Of a stretch of DNA of 47,693 nucleotides, positions 27,141 through 35,538 are shown in pieces. Source of the stretch: Verrucomicrobiota bacterium (lineage in GTDB: Bacteria; Verrucomicrobiota; Verrucomicrobiia; Limisphaerales; JAFGQR01); the NCBI GenBank assembly GCA_016935555.1, contig JAFGQR010000159.1, positions 1-47,693 on the forward strand, written 5' to 3'. A program made the translations under genes and the position numbers. Positions within the stretch are counted from its first letter, which is position 1; the number at the start of each line of letters is the position of its first letter. The notes below the pieces were generated by a model, which made no database searches, was not told where the DNA came from, and saw only the letters and a list, made by a program, of their open reading frames with translations.

Positions 27141-28652
27141 ATGCTCTGTTCCATGAGCCACTCCAATGCGCTGCTTTGCCTCATCCCCTTGTGCTGCCTG
27201 GGCCTTGCGCCCCGTCCCGCCGCCGGCGCCCCGACGGCACCCGCCCCCTCCGGCGACTGGATTCCGCTCTTTGACGGCCGCACCCTGGACGGCTGGCAGG
27301 CGGCCGAGCACCCCGGCTCGTTCCGGGTCGTGGACGGCCAGATCGCGTGCGACGGCCCGCGCGCGCATCTCTTCTACACCGGACCCGTCGGCCGGGCCGA
27401 TTTCAAGAATTTCGAGTTTTCGGCCGAGGTGCTCACGAAGCCGGGGGCGAACTCGGGGATTTATTTTCACACGGCCGCGCAAGCGCGCGGTTTTCCGGTG
27501 CGCGGCCTCGAGGTGCAGGTGTGCAACACGTGTGGCGGCGGCGGGTCTGGGGAGCTGAAACGGACGGGCAGCCTGTACGGGGTGCGCAACCAATACAGGT
27601 CGGTTGTTTCGGACGGGCAGTGGTTCACCGTGCGGTTGGACGTGCGCGGCAAGCGGGTGCGGGTGTGGGTCAACGGCGTGATGACGGTGGATTGGATTGA
27701 GCCCGAGCCGCCCCTGACCGAGCCGGGCCGGGACCGGCGTCTGAGCCGGGGCACCCTCGCGTTGCAGTGCCACGATCCGGGCAGCCGGGTGTACTATCGG
27801 AACCTCAGGATCAGGCTGCTTCCCGAATCGTTGCCGGCGGCGGAAGACGCCGCGCCGGAAGTGGACGAGGCGTATCGCCACGTGGCGGCGCTGAGCCGTC
27901 GGAACTTCCCGCTGGTGGATTTTCACGCGCACTTGAAAGGCGGGCTCACCGTGGAGGAACTGCTCGACCACTCCCGTCGCACCGGCATCGGCTACGGCGT
28001 CGCGCCCAACTGCGGCGTGGGCTTCGCCATCACCAACGACGCCGGCATCGGACGTTTCCTCGACGAGATGCGCGGGCGCCCGGTGTTCCTGGGCATGCAA
28101 GCCGAGGGGCGCGAGTGGGTGCGGCTGTTCTCGCCGGCGGCCGTGGCGCGGTTCGACTATGTGTTCACGGACGCGATGACCTTCACGGATTCCCGCGGCC
28201 GGCGGACGCGGTTGTGGATCAGGGACGAGGTGGACGTGGGCGATCCGCAGGCGTTCATGGACCGGCTGGTCGAAACGACCGTCGGCATCCTCGACCACGA
28301 GCCGGTGGATATCTATGTCAATCCCACTTTCCTGCCCGACGCGATCGCCGGGAACTACGACACCCTCTGGACCGAACCCCGCATGCGGCGGGTGATCGCC
28401 GCCGCGGTGCGCAACGATGTCGCGATCGAAATCAACGCCCGGTTCAGGCTGCCCAGCCTGGCGTTTATCAAACTCGCCAAACAGATGGGCGCCCGCTTCT
28501 CGCTGGGCACGAACAACGGCGGCCGAGACCTGGGCCGGCTCGAATACAGCCTGCGGATGGTCCGCGAGGCGGGCATCACCGGAAAGGACATGTTCCTGCC
28601 GAAACCGCCGGGCCGCAAGCCCATCGAGGTGAGGGGATTTCAGCAACCGTAA
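27141..28652 (+). CDS. Secreted DUF1080 domain fused to a PHP-like metal-dependent hydrolase
   Basis: A 503-residue exported protein. After a signal peptide (about 1-32), residues 35-230 form a DUF1080 (3-keto-disaccharide hydrolase/concanavalin-like) domain: WIPLFDGRTLDGWQ, GANSGIYFHT, GLEVQVCNTC and VYYRNLRIRLLP. Residues 255-500 look like a PHP-type metallohydrolase: FPLVDFHAHLKGGLTVEEL with paired His, GYGVAPNCGVGF, VDIYVNPTF and FSLGTNNGGRDLGRLE. The two halves probably act on one substrate, perhaps a sugar derivative, but nothing here names it. The start is uncertain among TTG 27135, ATG 27141 and ATG 27153; the last gives the most compact signal peptide. It is convergent with the next gene. 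Confidence 0.72.
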   Translation: MLCSMSHSNALLCLIPLCCLGLAPRPAAGAPTAPAPSGDWIPLFDGRTLDGWQAAEHPGSFRVVDGQIACDGPRAHLFYTGPVGRADFKNFEFSAEVLTKPGANSGIYFHTAAQARGFPVRGLEVQVCNTCGGGGSGELKRTGSLYGVRNQYRSVVSDGQWFTVRLDVRGKRVRVWVNGVMTVDWIEPEPPLTEPGRDRRLSRGTLALQCHDPGSRVYYRNLRIRLLPESLPAAEDAAPEVDEAYRHVAALSRRNFPLVDFHAHLKGGLTVEELLDHSRRTGIGYGVAPNCGVGFAITNDAGIGRFLDEMRGRPVFLGMQAEGREWVRLFSPAAVARFDYVFTDAMTFTDSRGRRTRLWIRDEVDVGDPQAFMDRLVETTVGILDHEPVDIYVNPTFLPDAIAGNYDTLWTEPRMRRVIAAAVRNDVAIEINARFRLPSLAFIKLAKQMGARFSLGTNNGGRDLGRLEYSLRMVREAGITGKDMFLPKPPGRKPIEVRGFQQP

Positions 28653-28688
28653 AAGGATGTGCCGCTCGCCAGGCCTGGCACAAGCCCC

Positions 28689-29822
28689 CTACCTGCTCCC
28701 GCCGGCACGACCCGTTCCGTCCAGCACCCAGCGCCAGCGCGGCTCCAGCGTCTCCAGACGCATGTCGCCCCAACAGCCCCAGTCCCCCGTCGAATCGTCC
28801 CGGGAGCCGACGTCCGCGATGAGCTTCAACGCCACGCGCCGGCCCGCCCAGCGCGACAGGTCCACCGCCAGCGGCAGCCAGGCGTGACGGGTCACAACCC
28901 GCTCCCCCACGAGGGTCTCCGCCCCCTGCGCCACCACCACCGCCACCCGGTAGACGATCCCGTCCCCAAGATCGCTGCCATCGCCCTTGCCCACCATCGC
29001 CCGGAACGCCGCCGCCGGCGCGGCCGGCAGGGCGATGTCGGGATAGAGGGCGAAACAGTAGCCCACCCCGCCTTGATAGGGCGGATGCATGAATAGCGCG
29101 TTCTTGGGCGCGCCCCCGGAAACCACGTGCCGTGGCTCCACGACGGCCGCCGTTTCGCCGAACTCCGCGGTCTCGGCATGTCCCCGCCGGCACAGGCCGC
29201 GTGTGAAACGCTCCGGCAACGGCATCAGCGGCACCGTCCCGCGCACGGCGCGCAGCCGATGCTCCCATCGCCGCGACAAGCCGTCCCGGGTCAGTTCGAT
29301 TCGCAGCGTGTTCGTGGCCGCCTCCCGGGGCGGGTCCAGTTCGCAGGCCAGGTCGCGGGGCAGGCGGGGATCCAGGCGAAGCGTCTGGCCGGGCGTGCGG
29401 GCGCTGGGGGACGCGGGCAACGGGACGCCTTGCGGGTGTTCCACGGCAACGAGGCGTTTGGCGTGCGGCCCCTCGCCCCATGTCATTGCCAGGGTGAATT
29501 CCGCAGCCTGGGGGTTCCGGCTTGTGAACCGCGTCTTCAACCGGGTCCCTTCCAGCTCGATCGCCGCCTCCGCCAGGGGCACGACGGTGAAGTCAATCCA
29601 CGCGCCTTCGCGGTTGATCCACAGCCGCTGCCCGGGCCGCGCGTCGGCGGGGATCTGGACGGCATGGGGCCGGGAGCCGTGGACGGTGACGCGTTCTCCT
29701 GCGAAGACCTCATCCCGGTCGCAGGCCAGGGTCGGGGGCGGGGTTACGGCGGTGGCGGGCCAGGGGAGCAGGCTGAGAACAAGGGGTGCGAAGGCCCATG
29801 AGCGGTTGATCATGGGGTCCAT
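28689..29822 (-). CDS. Secreted protein of unknown function with a C-terminal beta-sandwich domain
   Basis: A 377-residue exported protein; MDPMINRSWAFAPLVL begins a signal peptide cut near residue 25. The middle part is beta-rich and unfamiliar. The last 130 residues (about 245-377) form a domain with HPPYQGGVGYCFALYPDIALP, then GIVYRVAV and a closing GCWGDMRLETLEP. A closely similar layout opens the large putative glycosidase at 35539 (HSPWRGGTGIAFQQFAFSLP ... GVTFRVYTN ... LWGDRELVLEGF), so the two proteins share a domain, perhaps for binding sugars. The start could be 29822 or 29813. An upstream in-frame ATG (29891) lies inside an AT-rich repeat and is unlikely. The nearest upstream gene on the strand is an ABC ATPase. 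Confidence 0.6.
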   Translation of the reverse strand: MDPMINRSWAFAPLVLSLLPWPATAVTPPPTLACDRDEVFAGERVTVHGSRPHAVQIPADARPGQRLWINREGAWIDFTVVPLAEAAIELEGTRLKTRFTSRNPQAAEFTLAMTWGEGPHAKRLVAVEHPQGVPLPASPSARTPGQTLRLDPRLPRDLACELDPPREAATNTLRIELTRDGLSRRWEHRLRAVRGTVPLMPLPERFTRGLCRRGHAETAEFGETAAVVEPRHVVSGGAPKNALFMHPPYQGGVGYCFALYPDIALPAAPAAAFRAMVGKGDGSDLGDGIVYRVAVVVAQGAETLVGERVVTRHAWLPLAVDLSRWAGRRVALKLIADVGSRDDSTGDWGCWGDMRLETLEPRWRWVLDGTGRAGGSR

Positions 29823-29870
29823 TGCAGCACATTGCACGGTGGCCTGTCCATCGCCGGGTTGGTGGAAAGT

Positions 29871-29961
29871 CCTTGCGCGCATCGGAGCCATGAACCGGCG
29901 TGTGTAATTGGCAATTGCAAATTGAAAATTGAGAATTGAAAATTGTTCGGTTCATGGGAAG
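29871..29961 (+). repeat. AT-rich dispersed repeat, copy 1
   Basis: This 91-bp element is nearly identical to the reverse complement of 35172-35255. Its core (29888-29957) begins CCATGAACCG and ends CGGTTCATGG, a perfect 10-bp terminal inverted repeat. Inside is a tandem of six AATTGNN heptamers, very AT-rich in a GC-rich region. Copy 2 has five heptamers, so the difference is one repeat unit. The structure suggests a MITE-like or REP-like element without coding capacity. It lies between two minus-strand genes. Confidence 0.8.
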
Positions 29962-29982
29962 GACGGGCAGGGTCCGGGCGCG

Positions 29983-30786
29983 TCAGGCGCGGGGGTTGCG
30001 GGTGGGGGCTGGCGACGGGCGGTTGGGGCGGGGGAAGGGCGGTGCGGGCTCTTCGTTGTGCTTGGCTTCCTGGGCGGTGAGCGCGAGGAACGCATGTTCC
30101 AGGGGGCCGTCGGCGCCGCTCAGGCGGCGCAATTCATCGCGGGTGCCGAGGGCGATGAGGCGGCCGTGGTGCATGATGCCGATGCGGTCGGCGAGTTCTT
30201 CGGCGACGCTGAGCTGGTGGGTGGAGACGAAGACGGTCATGCCGGCGCGGGAACGTTCCTTGAGCTGGTCTTTGACGGTGCGGGCGTGATGCGGGTCGAG
30301 GCCGACCATGGGTTCGTCGATGACAAACACCTCGGGGTCATGGAGGAGGGCGGAGACGATCGCGACGCGCTGGCGGGTGCCATGGGAGAGGCCGTCGATG
30401 GGTTTGTTGGCGAAGGGTTGGAGGTTGAACTGGTCGATCAGCGCGGCGCCGGCTTCGCGGATGCGCGCATCGCTCATGCGGAACATCTGGCCGGTGAAGC
30501 GCAGGAACTCCCAGGGCGTCAGCTTGTCGTAGAGAAACGGGAAATCGGGCACATAGGCCAGGCGCCGGCGCACTTCCAGCGGATGGGTATGCAGGTCGAA
30601 GCCGGCGATGCGTACGACGCCGGCGGTGGGTTTGATGAGGCCGGTGAGGACTTTGATGGTGGTGGTCTTGCCGGCGGCGTTGGGGCCGAGAATCGCAAAG
30701 AACTCGCCCGTCCGCAGGGACAGGCTCAGATCATCCACGGCGACCAGGGCGCCGAACTTCTTGGTGATGTGTCGCAGCTCGATCAT
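29983..30786 (-). CDS. ABC transporter ATP-binding protein (ABC-2 type)
   Basis: A 267-residue ATPase with Walker A GPNAAGKTT at 34-42, signature LSHGTRQR at 133-140, Walker B VFVIDEP at 153-159 and switch His 190. The Q-loop glutamine is replaced in YVPDFPFLYDKL, which is common in the ABC-2 exporter subfamily. A Pro-rich tail follows residue 240. No permease is present: upstream, 10 bases away, is an anchored unknown protein and then a LysM/TPR lipoprotein, all on the same strand. Either the permease is encoded elsewhere or the anchored protein is an unusual partner. An AT-rich repeat lies just downstream. Confidence 0.88.
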   Translation of the reverse strand: MIELRHITKKFGALVAVDDLSLSLRTGEFFAILGPNAAGKTTTIKVLTGLIKPTAGVVRIAGFDLHTHPLEVRRRLAYVPDFPFLYDKLTPWEFLRFTGQMFRMSDARIREAGAALIDQFNLQPFANKPIDGLSHGTRQRVAIVSALLHDPEVFVIDEPMVGLDPHHARTVKDQLKERSRAGMTVFVSTHQLSVAEELADRIGIMHHGRLIALGTRDELRRLSGADGPLEHAFLALTAQEAKHNEEPAPPFPRPNRPSPAPTRNPRA

Positions 30787-30796
30787 GAAGACGCGC

Positions 30797-31615
30797 TCAC
30801 TCGAGTCCCATCAGCGCGTCGTTGGCCAGGACCGTGGAGCCGGGGAGTTCCATCCGCAGGATCTCGCCGATGGGGCTGACGAAGAGGGCGGCCTTGACGC
30901 GGCCGGGGGGGTCGAGGTCGAGACGATAACCGCGGAACCGCGCGTGGCCGAGTTGGAGCCAGTCGTTGCGGGCGGTCCACTGGAGCCCGCCGAGCCCGGC
31001 GGCGATTCGGGGCCGGGCGAGGTCGATGCCCAGGGCGTCGAGCATCCCGGGCGGCACGGTCAGGTCCAGATCGCCGAGAACCTCCTCGAGAAACCCGGGC
31101 TCGGAAAGCCGGTAGGCCCTCGACGTGCGTCCCTCGGGCGTGTCGCGGTGGCGGCTGAGGGTTTGCGCGGAGCCGTTGGCATGGAGTTCCCATGTGTCGG
31201 GACGCACCCGGACGGAGGCGGCCAGTTCGGTGACGGCCTGGTTGGTGTCGAACTTGAGGTGCAGGTTGAAGCGCAGCCGCAAATCGGGATGGAGCGTCAC
31301 GGTGCCGTCGAGGTCCAGGGTGTAACTGGTCAGCTGTCGAATCATGCCTTCCGGCGGCGGTTGATCGGTCATCCGCCTGCCTGTGGCCAGGCCCTCCTGA
31401 ATGTTCGGCGCCCACGTGCAATAGCCCAGCTTGCGCCCGCGGTGCTCGATCACCAGCCGCGAATGGTCGGGAGCCGTCAGGACTTTGCGCCACACCATGT
31501 CCGCCGGCACAGGGCTCGTAAAACGGCCGTGGCGCGTGAACTCGGACCGCCACAACGCCACGTTCATCGCAACAAAAAAAACCGTCACCAGTCCGAAGAA
31601 AAGGCGGAAACGCAT
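30797..31615 (-). CDS. Membrane-anchored protein of unknown function
   Basis: A 272-residue protein with one N-terminal hydrophobic segment (about 5-22: LFFGLVTVFFVAMNVALW) and then a soluble, beta-rich domain. I recognise no family. The domain contains repeated strands with amphipathic pattern (YTLDLDGTVTLHPDLRLRFNLHLKFD) and a DWLQLGHARFRGYRLDLD region, suggestive of a lipid- or outer-membrane-linked beta structure. It starts 6 bases after the LysM lipoprotein stop and ends 10 bases before the ABC ATPase, so these three are one operon. It may be the transporter's periplasmic or membrane partner, but this is only inference. Confidence 0.65.
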   Translation of the reverse strand: MRFRLFFGLVTVFFVAMNVALWRSEFTRHGRFTSPVPADMVWRKVLTAPDHSRLVIEHRGRKLGYCTWAPNIQEGLATGRRMTDQPPPEGMIRQLTSYTLDLDGTVTLHPDLRLRFNLHLKFDTNQAVTELAASVRVRPDTWELHANGSAQTLSRHRDTPEGRTSRAYRLSEPGFLEEVLGDLDLTVPPGMLDALGIDLARPRIAAGLGGLQWTARNDWLQLGHARFRGYRLDLDPPGRVKAALFVSPIGEILRMELPGSTVLANDALMGLE

Positions 31616-31621
31616 GGGCGG

Positions 31622-32416
31622 TCAGGGAATGCGGACGACCTGCCCCGGCTTCAGCTGGCGGGGATTGACCCCCGGGTTGGCGGCCAGGATCGACTCGAGC
31701 GACACGCCGTATTTTCGCGACAAGGCCATCAGGGTATCGCCCTGCACCAGACGGTGCGTGCGACGAGGTGCGGCGGCGGCCGAAGCGCCGCGCCCGCCGG
31801 AACGCGCTGCGGCCGCGGCGGAGCGCGCCGGCACGGGGGCGGAGAACGCGGGGGCGGAGACGGCCGGGGCGTTGTCGGGCGGGCGGTCGGTGCGGGCGGG
31901 GGCTGGAGTGGGGGTGGGGGTGGTTCGGGGCCGCCTGGAGTGGCGCTGCCACCAGGCATTCCAGGTTTCCAGGTATTGGCGCAGCAGCTGGTTCTCCTTG
32001 CGCAGCCGCTCGATCTCCCGCATCGCCGTCGGATTCAACGTCTCCAGCGTGTCGTCCTTGATCATCTCGAGCCGGCAGCCGGGGATGCGCTGGCGGGCGT
32101 TCTCGGCCGGGTAGGTGCCCTGGGGCCGCAGCTTGAGCACCTTGTTGTAGTGGTAGATGGCGGCGGCATAGTCGTTCTCGCGCGTTTCATACAACACCCC
32201 CAGCTCGTAATGCGCCAGCGCCGACCGGGGATTGACCTCCAGCGCCTTCTCAAACGCTTCGATCGCCCCCGCATAATCCCGCGCCCCGACCCGGTCCTGC
32301 CCCGCCACATAATACGGGTTCTTCTCCTCATCCTGTGAATCGGCGCCCGGAACACAGCCGCCGAGGATAAGGCCCATCGCCAGCAAACCGGCGCCGAACC
32401 ACGCTCTCAACAACAC
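31622..32416 (-). CDS. Lipoprotein with TPR and LysM domains
   Basis: A 264-residue lipoprotein: signal segment ending LILGGC with lipidated Cys 21. TPR-type helices span about 36-105 (YAGAIEAFEKALEVNPRSALAHYELGVLYE). A short coiled segment (about 133-150) and a long Pro/Ala/Ser linker (about 158-218) follow, then a C-terminal LysM domain at about 220-264 (HRLVQGDTLMALSRKYGVS ... PGQVVRIP). LysM binds peptidoglycan, so this protein probably bridges the outer membrane and the cell wall. It starts with GTG, exactly six bases after a TAGGGT -10 box, suggesting a leaderless message. It leads an operon with an anchored unknown and an ABC ATPase. Confidence 0.85.
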   Translation of the reverse strand: MLLRAWFGAGLLAMGLILGGCVPGADSQDEEKNPYYVAGQDRVGARDYAGAIEAFEKALEVNPRSALAHYELGVLYETRENDYAAAIYHYNKVLKLRPQGTYPAENARQRIPGCRLEMIKDDTLETLNPTAMREIERLRKENQLLRQYLETWNAWWQRHSRRPRTTPTPTPAPARTDRPPDNAPAVSAPAFSAPVPARSAAAAARSGGRGASAAAAPRRTHRLVQGDTLMALSRKYGVSLESILAANPGVNPRQLKPGQVVRIP

Positions 32417-32422
32417 CCGCGC

Positions 32423-32451
32423 ACCCTAAACAAAGCCGAACGGCCGCGCAA
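32423..32451 (-). promoter_or_regulatory. Promoter of the LysM lipoprotein operon
   Basis: On the minus strand TTGCGC (32451-32446), a 17-base spacer and TAGGGT (32428-32423) form a good promoter. Six bases later comes the GTG start at 32416, the same geometry as at 23639 and 46001. Confidence 0.5.
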
Positions 32452-32528
32452 TGGAGGAGTCGCCCCCCGCCGGCCCACTTTTCGCGTGCGTTCGGGCGTG
32501 GGCGTGCCTATCGTCGCCGCGCTGAACT

Positions 32529-33743
32529 ATGGCCACGATCAAGCCGTTTGCCGCAGTGCGCCCGCGTCCCGAACTGGCAGTCCGCCTCTGCACCCTGCCG
32601 TATGACGTGCTGTCGTCGGACGAGGCGCGCGAGCTGGCGGCGGGGAATCCGTTCAGCTTCCTGCGGGTGAGCAAGCCGGAGATCGACCTGCCGGCAACGC
32701 ACAATCCCTACGAGCCTGAGGTGTATGAGAAGGGGAAACGGACCCTGGCGCGGTTCCTCAGTGAAGGCTGGCTGCGTCAGGACGCCCAGCCCGGGTTCTA
32801 CCTGTACCGCCAGACGGTCAAACGACACTGCCAGACCGGGGTGGTCGCCGTGGTGAGTTGCGAGGAATACCAGCGGAATCTCATCCGGCGACACGAACTG
32901 ACCAAGCCGGAAAAGGAAGACGATCGGGTGCGGCACATCGAGGCGCTCAATGCCCAAACCGGGCCGGCCTTCCTCTTCTACCGGGCGGATGCGGCCATCG
33001 ACTCGTTTGTCGCCCGGCGCACCGCCGCCGGGCCGGAGATCGATTTCACGGCGCCGGACGGCGTCCGCCACTGCAGCTGGAGCCTCCACGCGGAGCCGGA
33101 CCTGGCATTCCTGCAGTCGGCGTTTGAGAGGATCCGGTTTCTGTACATCGCGGATGGCCATCATCGGGCGGCGGCGGCGGTGCGGGTGTTTCAGAACCGG
33201 CAGGGCAGCGGCAACAGCCGTTACTTTCTAACGGTGCTGTTCCCGCACAACCAGCTGCGAATCCTGCCCTACCACCGGCTGCTTCGAGATCTGCACGGGC
33301 TGACGCCCCCGCAGCTGCTGGAGCGGCTCGCCGCCGTTTGCCACCTCCAGGAAAACGCGGCGCCCACGCCGCCCGGCCCTCACCAAATCAGCCTGTTCGT
33401 CGAAGGGCGATGGTACGGACTGACCTTCCACGCCCCCCTGGCGGCCGCGTCCGACCTGATCGAGCAGCTCGATGTCGCCTTGCTGCAACGCCACATCCTC
33501 AAGCCCATCTTCGGCCTCGCCGACCCCCGCACCAGCGACCGCCTCTGCTTCATCGGCGGCGTCCGGGGCACGCGCGACCTCGAAAAACGAGTCGCCAGCG
33601 GGGAGTTCGCCTGCGGCTTTTCCCTGCACCCCACCCGGATTGAAGACCTGATGGCCATTGCGGATGCGGGCGAGATGATGCCGCCCAAGAGCACGTGGTT
33701 CGAACCCAAGCTGCGCGACGCGATGTTCTGCCACTTGCTCTGA
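32529..33743 (+). CDS. DUF1015 family protein
   Basis: A 404-residue cytosolic protein of the DUF1015 family, whose function is not established. The family marks are strong: IKPFAAVRPRPELA at the start, LPYDVLSSDEARELA, NPFSFLRVSKPEIDL, a central FLYIADGHHRAAAA, and a late DPRTSDRLCFIGG. The family often lies near serine or amino-acid genes, but not here. It is divergent from the LysM lipoprotein operon, and the 112-base gap carries a weak -10 (TATCGT at 32509) 14 bases before the ATG. The length and conserved blocks indicate an intact gene. Confidence 0.88.
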   Translation: MATIKPFAAVRPRPELAVRLCTLPYDVLSSDEARELAAGNPFSFLRVSKPEIDLPATHNPYEPEVYEKGKRTLARFLSEGWLRQDAQPGFYLYRQTVKRHCQTGVVAVVSCEEYQRNLIRRHELTKPEKEDDRVRHIEALNAQTGPAFLFYRADAAIDSFVARRTAAGPEIDFTAPDGVRHCSWSLHAEPDLAFLQSAFERIRFLYIADGHHRAAAAVRVFQNRQGSGNSRYFLTVLFPHNQLRILPYHRLLRDLHGLTPPQLLERLAAVCHLQENAAPTPPGPHQISLFVEGRWYGLTFHAPLAAASDLIEQLDVALLQRHILKPIFGLADPRTSDRLCFIGGVRGTRDLEKRVASGEFACGFSLHPTRIEDLMAIADAGEMMPPKSTWFEPKLRDAMFCHLL

Positions 33744-33795
33744 CGGCGCGGACCACGGCGCGAAGCAGCCGCCGCAACCCGACGTGAGGATGCTT

Positions 33796-35181
33796 ATGAA
33801 ATCAAGATCCCGCTTGGCCAGCCTCGTGGCGGCCGCCTGCGTGTGCGCCGGCGCCGGTGCGGCGCCGTTGTCGCCAGCCGGTCCTGGCGACGGCTACCGC
33901 GGGATCTGGTTCACGCTGCGGCAAGTCTCCGAGTACGGCGACAAGTATTCGGGCGGTCTGGGCACCTACACCGCCAATCATGTCCCGGTCGCCGTTTACG
34001 CCCCTGCCGTCAACAAGACGTTCTTCGTCTATGGAGGGACCGTCAAAGACCGGCGGCACTTGCTGATCATGGCGTCCTTTTATGATCATGCCACGGGACA
34101 GGTGCCCCGGCCCACGGTGGTTCTCGACAAGCAGGGCGTCAACGACCCCCACGACAACGCCGCCCTGGCGATCGATGACCGGGGACACGTCTGGGTGTTC
34201 GTCAGCGGCCGCGGCCGGCTGCGCCCCGGCTGGAAATTCCGCGGCACCCGGCCCTACAGCGTCGCCGAGTTCGAGTTCATCCGGCACGACGAGATGACCT
34301 ACCCCCAGCCCTGGCACATCCCCGGGTTCGGCTTCTTCAACCTGTTCACCAAATACACCCACGGCCGCGAGTTGTACTGGGAAACCAGCACCAACGGCAT
34401 CCACTGGAGCGCCCACCGCAAGCTGGCCGGCATCGGCGGCCATTACCAGGTCAGTCACGCGCGCCGCGACGGCCTGGTTGCCTCCTTCTTCAACCGGCAC
34501 CCCGGCGGCAAGGTCGACAAGCGCACCGACCTTTATTACCTGCAGACCACCAACTTCGGCGCGACCTGGACCACCGCGGACGGCGTCCCCCTGACGCTGC
34601 CGCTCACCACACCCGACAACCCAGCCCGGATTCTCGATTATGCCGCTCGCGGCCAGCTCATGTACACCTGTGACCTCAACTTCGACACCAACGGCCACCC
34701 CGTCCTGCTCTACATCGTCAGCCGCCATTACCAGCCCGGACCCGGCGGCGACCCGCGCATCTGGACCGTGGCGCGATGGAATGGGCGCCGGTGGATCACG
34801 TCGGACGTGTGCCGTTCGGACCATAACTACGACATGGGCAGCCTCTACATCCAGCCCGACCGCTGGCTCGTCATCGGCCCCACCCAGCCCGGCCCTCAAG
34901 CCTGGCAGACAGGCGGCGAGATGGCGCTGTGGGCCAGCCGGGACCTGGGACAGACCTGGACCCTGCTTCGGCAGATCACCACAAACAGCACCTATAACCA
35001 CACCTACGCCCGGCGCCCCCTCAACGCCAAAGACCCCTTCTTCGCCTTCTGGGCCGACGGCGACCCCACCCGCCTCAGCCCGTCGAGACTCTACTTCGGC
35101 AATGCCGACGGCACCCGCGTGTGGCAGCTGCCCTGCGACATGCCCGCCCCGCTCGCCGCGCCCCGGCAAGTCTTCCCATGA
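33796..35181 (+). CDS. Secreted BNR-repeat protein (BNR_4 type)
   Basis: A 461-residue exported protein with a signal peptide cut near residue 23 (AGAGAAP). The mature part is a sialidase-like beta-propeller: DGYRGIWFTL at the start, NDPHDNAALAIDDRGHVWVFVSGRG, LYWETSTNGIHWSAHRK, ALWASRDLGQTWTLLRQ and other Asp-box-like blades. The DPHDN and VFVSGRG motifs fit the BNR_4 family, which includes polysaccharide lyases as well as non-catalytic members; no catalytic residue can be assigned. ATG 33796 is preferred over GTG 33784 and ATG 33790 because GAGG sits six bases upstream. The stop lies inside an AT-rich repeat element. Confidence 0.75.
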   Translation: MKSRSRLASLVAAACVCAGAGAAPLSPAGPGDGYRGIWFTLRQVSEYGDKYSGGLGTYTANHVPVAVYAPAVNKTFFVYGGTVKDRRHLLIMASFYDHATGQVPRPTVVLDKQGVNDPHDNAALAIDDRGHVWVFVSGRGRLRPGWKFRGTRPYSVAEFEFIRHDEMTYPQPWHIPGFGFFNLFTKYTHGRELYWETSTNGIHWSAHRKLAGIGGHYQVSHARRDGLVASFFNRHPGGKVDKRTDLYYLQTTNFGATWTTADGVPLTLPLTTPDNPARILDYAARGQLMYTCDLNFDTNGHPVLLYIVSRHYQPGPGGDPRIWTVARWNGRRWITSDVCRSDHNYDMGSLYIQPDRWLVIGPTQPGPQAWQTGGEMALWASRDLGQTWTLLRQITTNSTYNHTYARRPLNAKDPFFAFWADGDPTRLSPSRLYFGNADGTRVWQLPCDMPAPLAAPRQVFP

Positions 35182-35255
35182 ACCGAACAATTTTCAATTT
35201 TCAATTTTCAATTGCCAATTACACACGCGGGTTCATGGCTCCGATGCGCGCAAGG
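35172..35255 (-). repeat. AT-rich dispersed repeat, copy 2 (inverted)
   Basis: This 84-bp element reads, on the minus strand, as a near-identical copy of 29871-29961. It differs by one base in the terminal repeat (CCATGAACCC), by one missing heptamer and by small changes within the heptamers. The stop codon of the BNR protein lies inside its outer edge. The two copies are in opposite orientation and enclose about 5.2 kb. Confidence 0.8.
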
Positions 35256-35538
35256 TCGTGCGTGGGAACTACCCGTGAACCGTGAGAACCTTCCGGCGCC
35301 CGTGCGTCGACGAGGCGTCAAGCGGTCCCGCATCGCGCGGGACCGCGCTCCGCTCCCGCGTGCGGTGCCGCCCATCGGGCGGGATACAAGCGATGAACGT
35401 TCGAGCTCTCAATGCGCATGCGAGGCAGATGGTGGCTCTCCATGAGCCGGCGCCCGGGTCTGCCCGGCGTCCCTGGAGCCCCATGGGGCACGCCGAGCTG
35501 GCCTCCCGGGGACCGTGGGGGTAGCCTGCGGGCAGCCT
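35256..35538. other. Non-coding region rich in palindromes
   Basis: Together with the adjacent repeat, this makes a 357-bp gap between two genes. It holds a perfect 9-bp hairpin at 35323-35345 (listed separately), GGCTC/GAGCC around 35435, and the 12-bp palindrome GCCCCATGGGGC at 35478-35489. Short open frames here have no signature. TAGCCT lies 11 bases before the next gene's ATG and could be a -10 box. Confidence 0.45.
35323..35345 (+). terminator. Hairpin after the BNR gene
   Basis: CGGTCCCGC, loop ATCGC, GCGGGACCG is a perfect 9-bp stem 141 bases after the BNR stop. No T tract follows. It could be a terminator for the BNR gene or a structural element next to the repeat. Confidence 0.4.

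Noticed and set aside
28668..28679. 12-bp palindrome GCCAGGCCTGGC between convergent genes as a terminator
   Set aside because: A perfect palindrome has no loop and cannot form a useful RNA hairpin; it may be chance.
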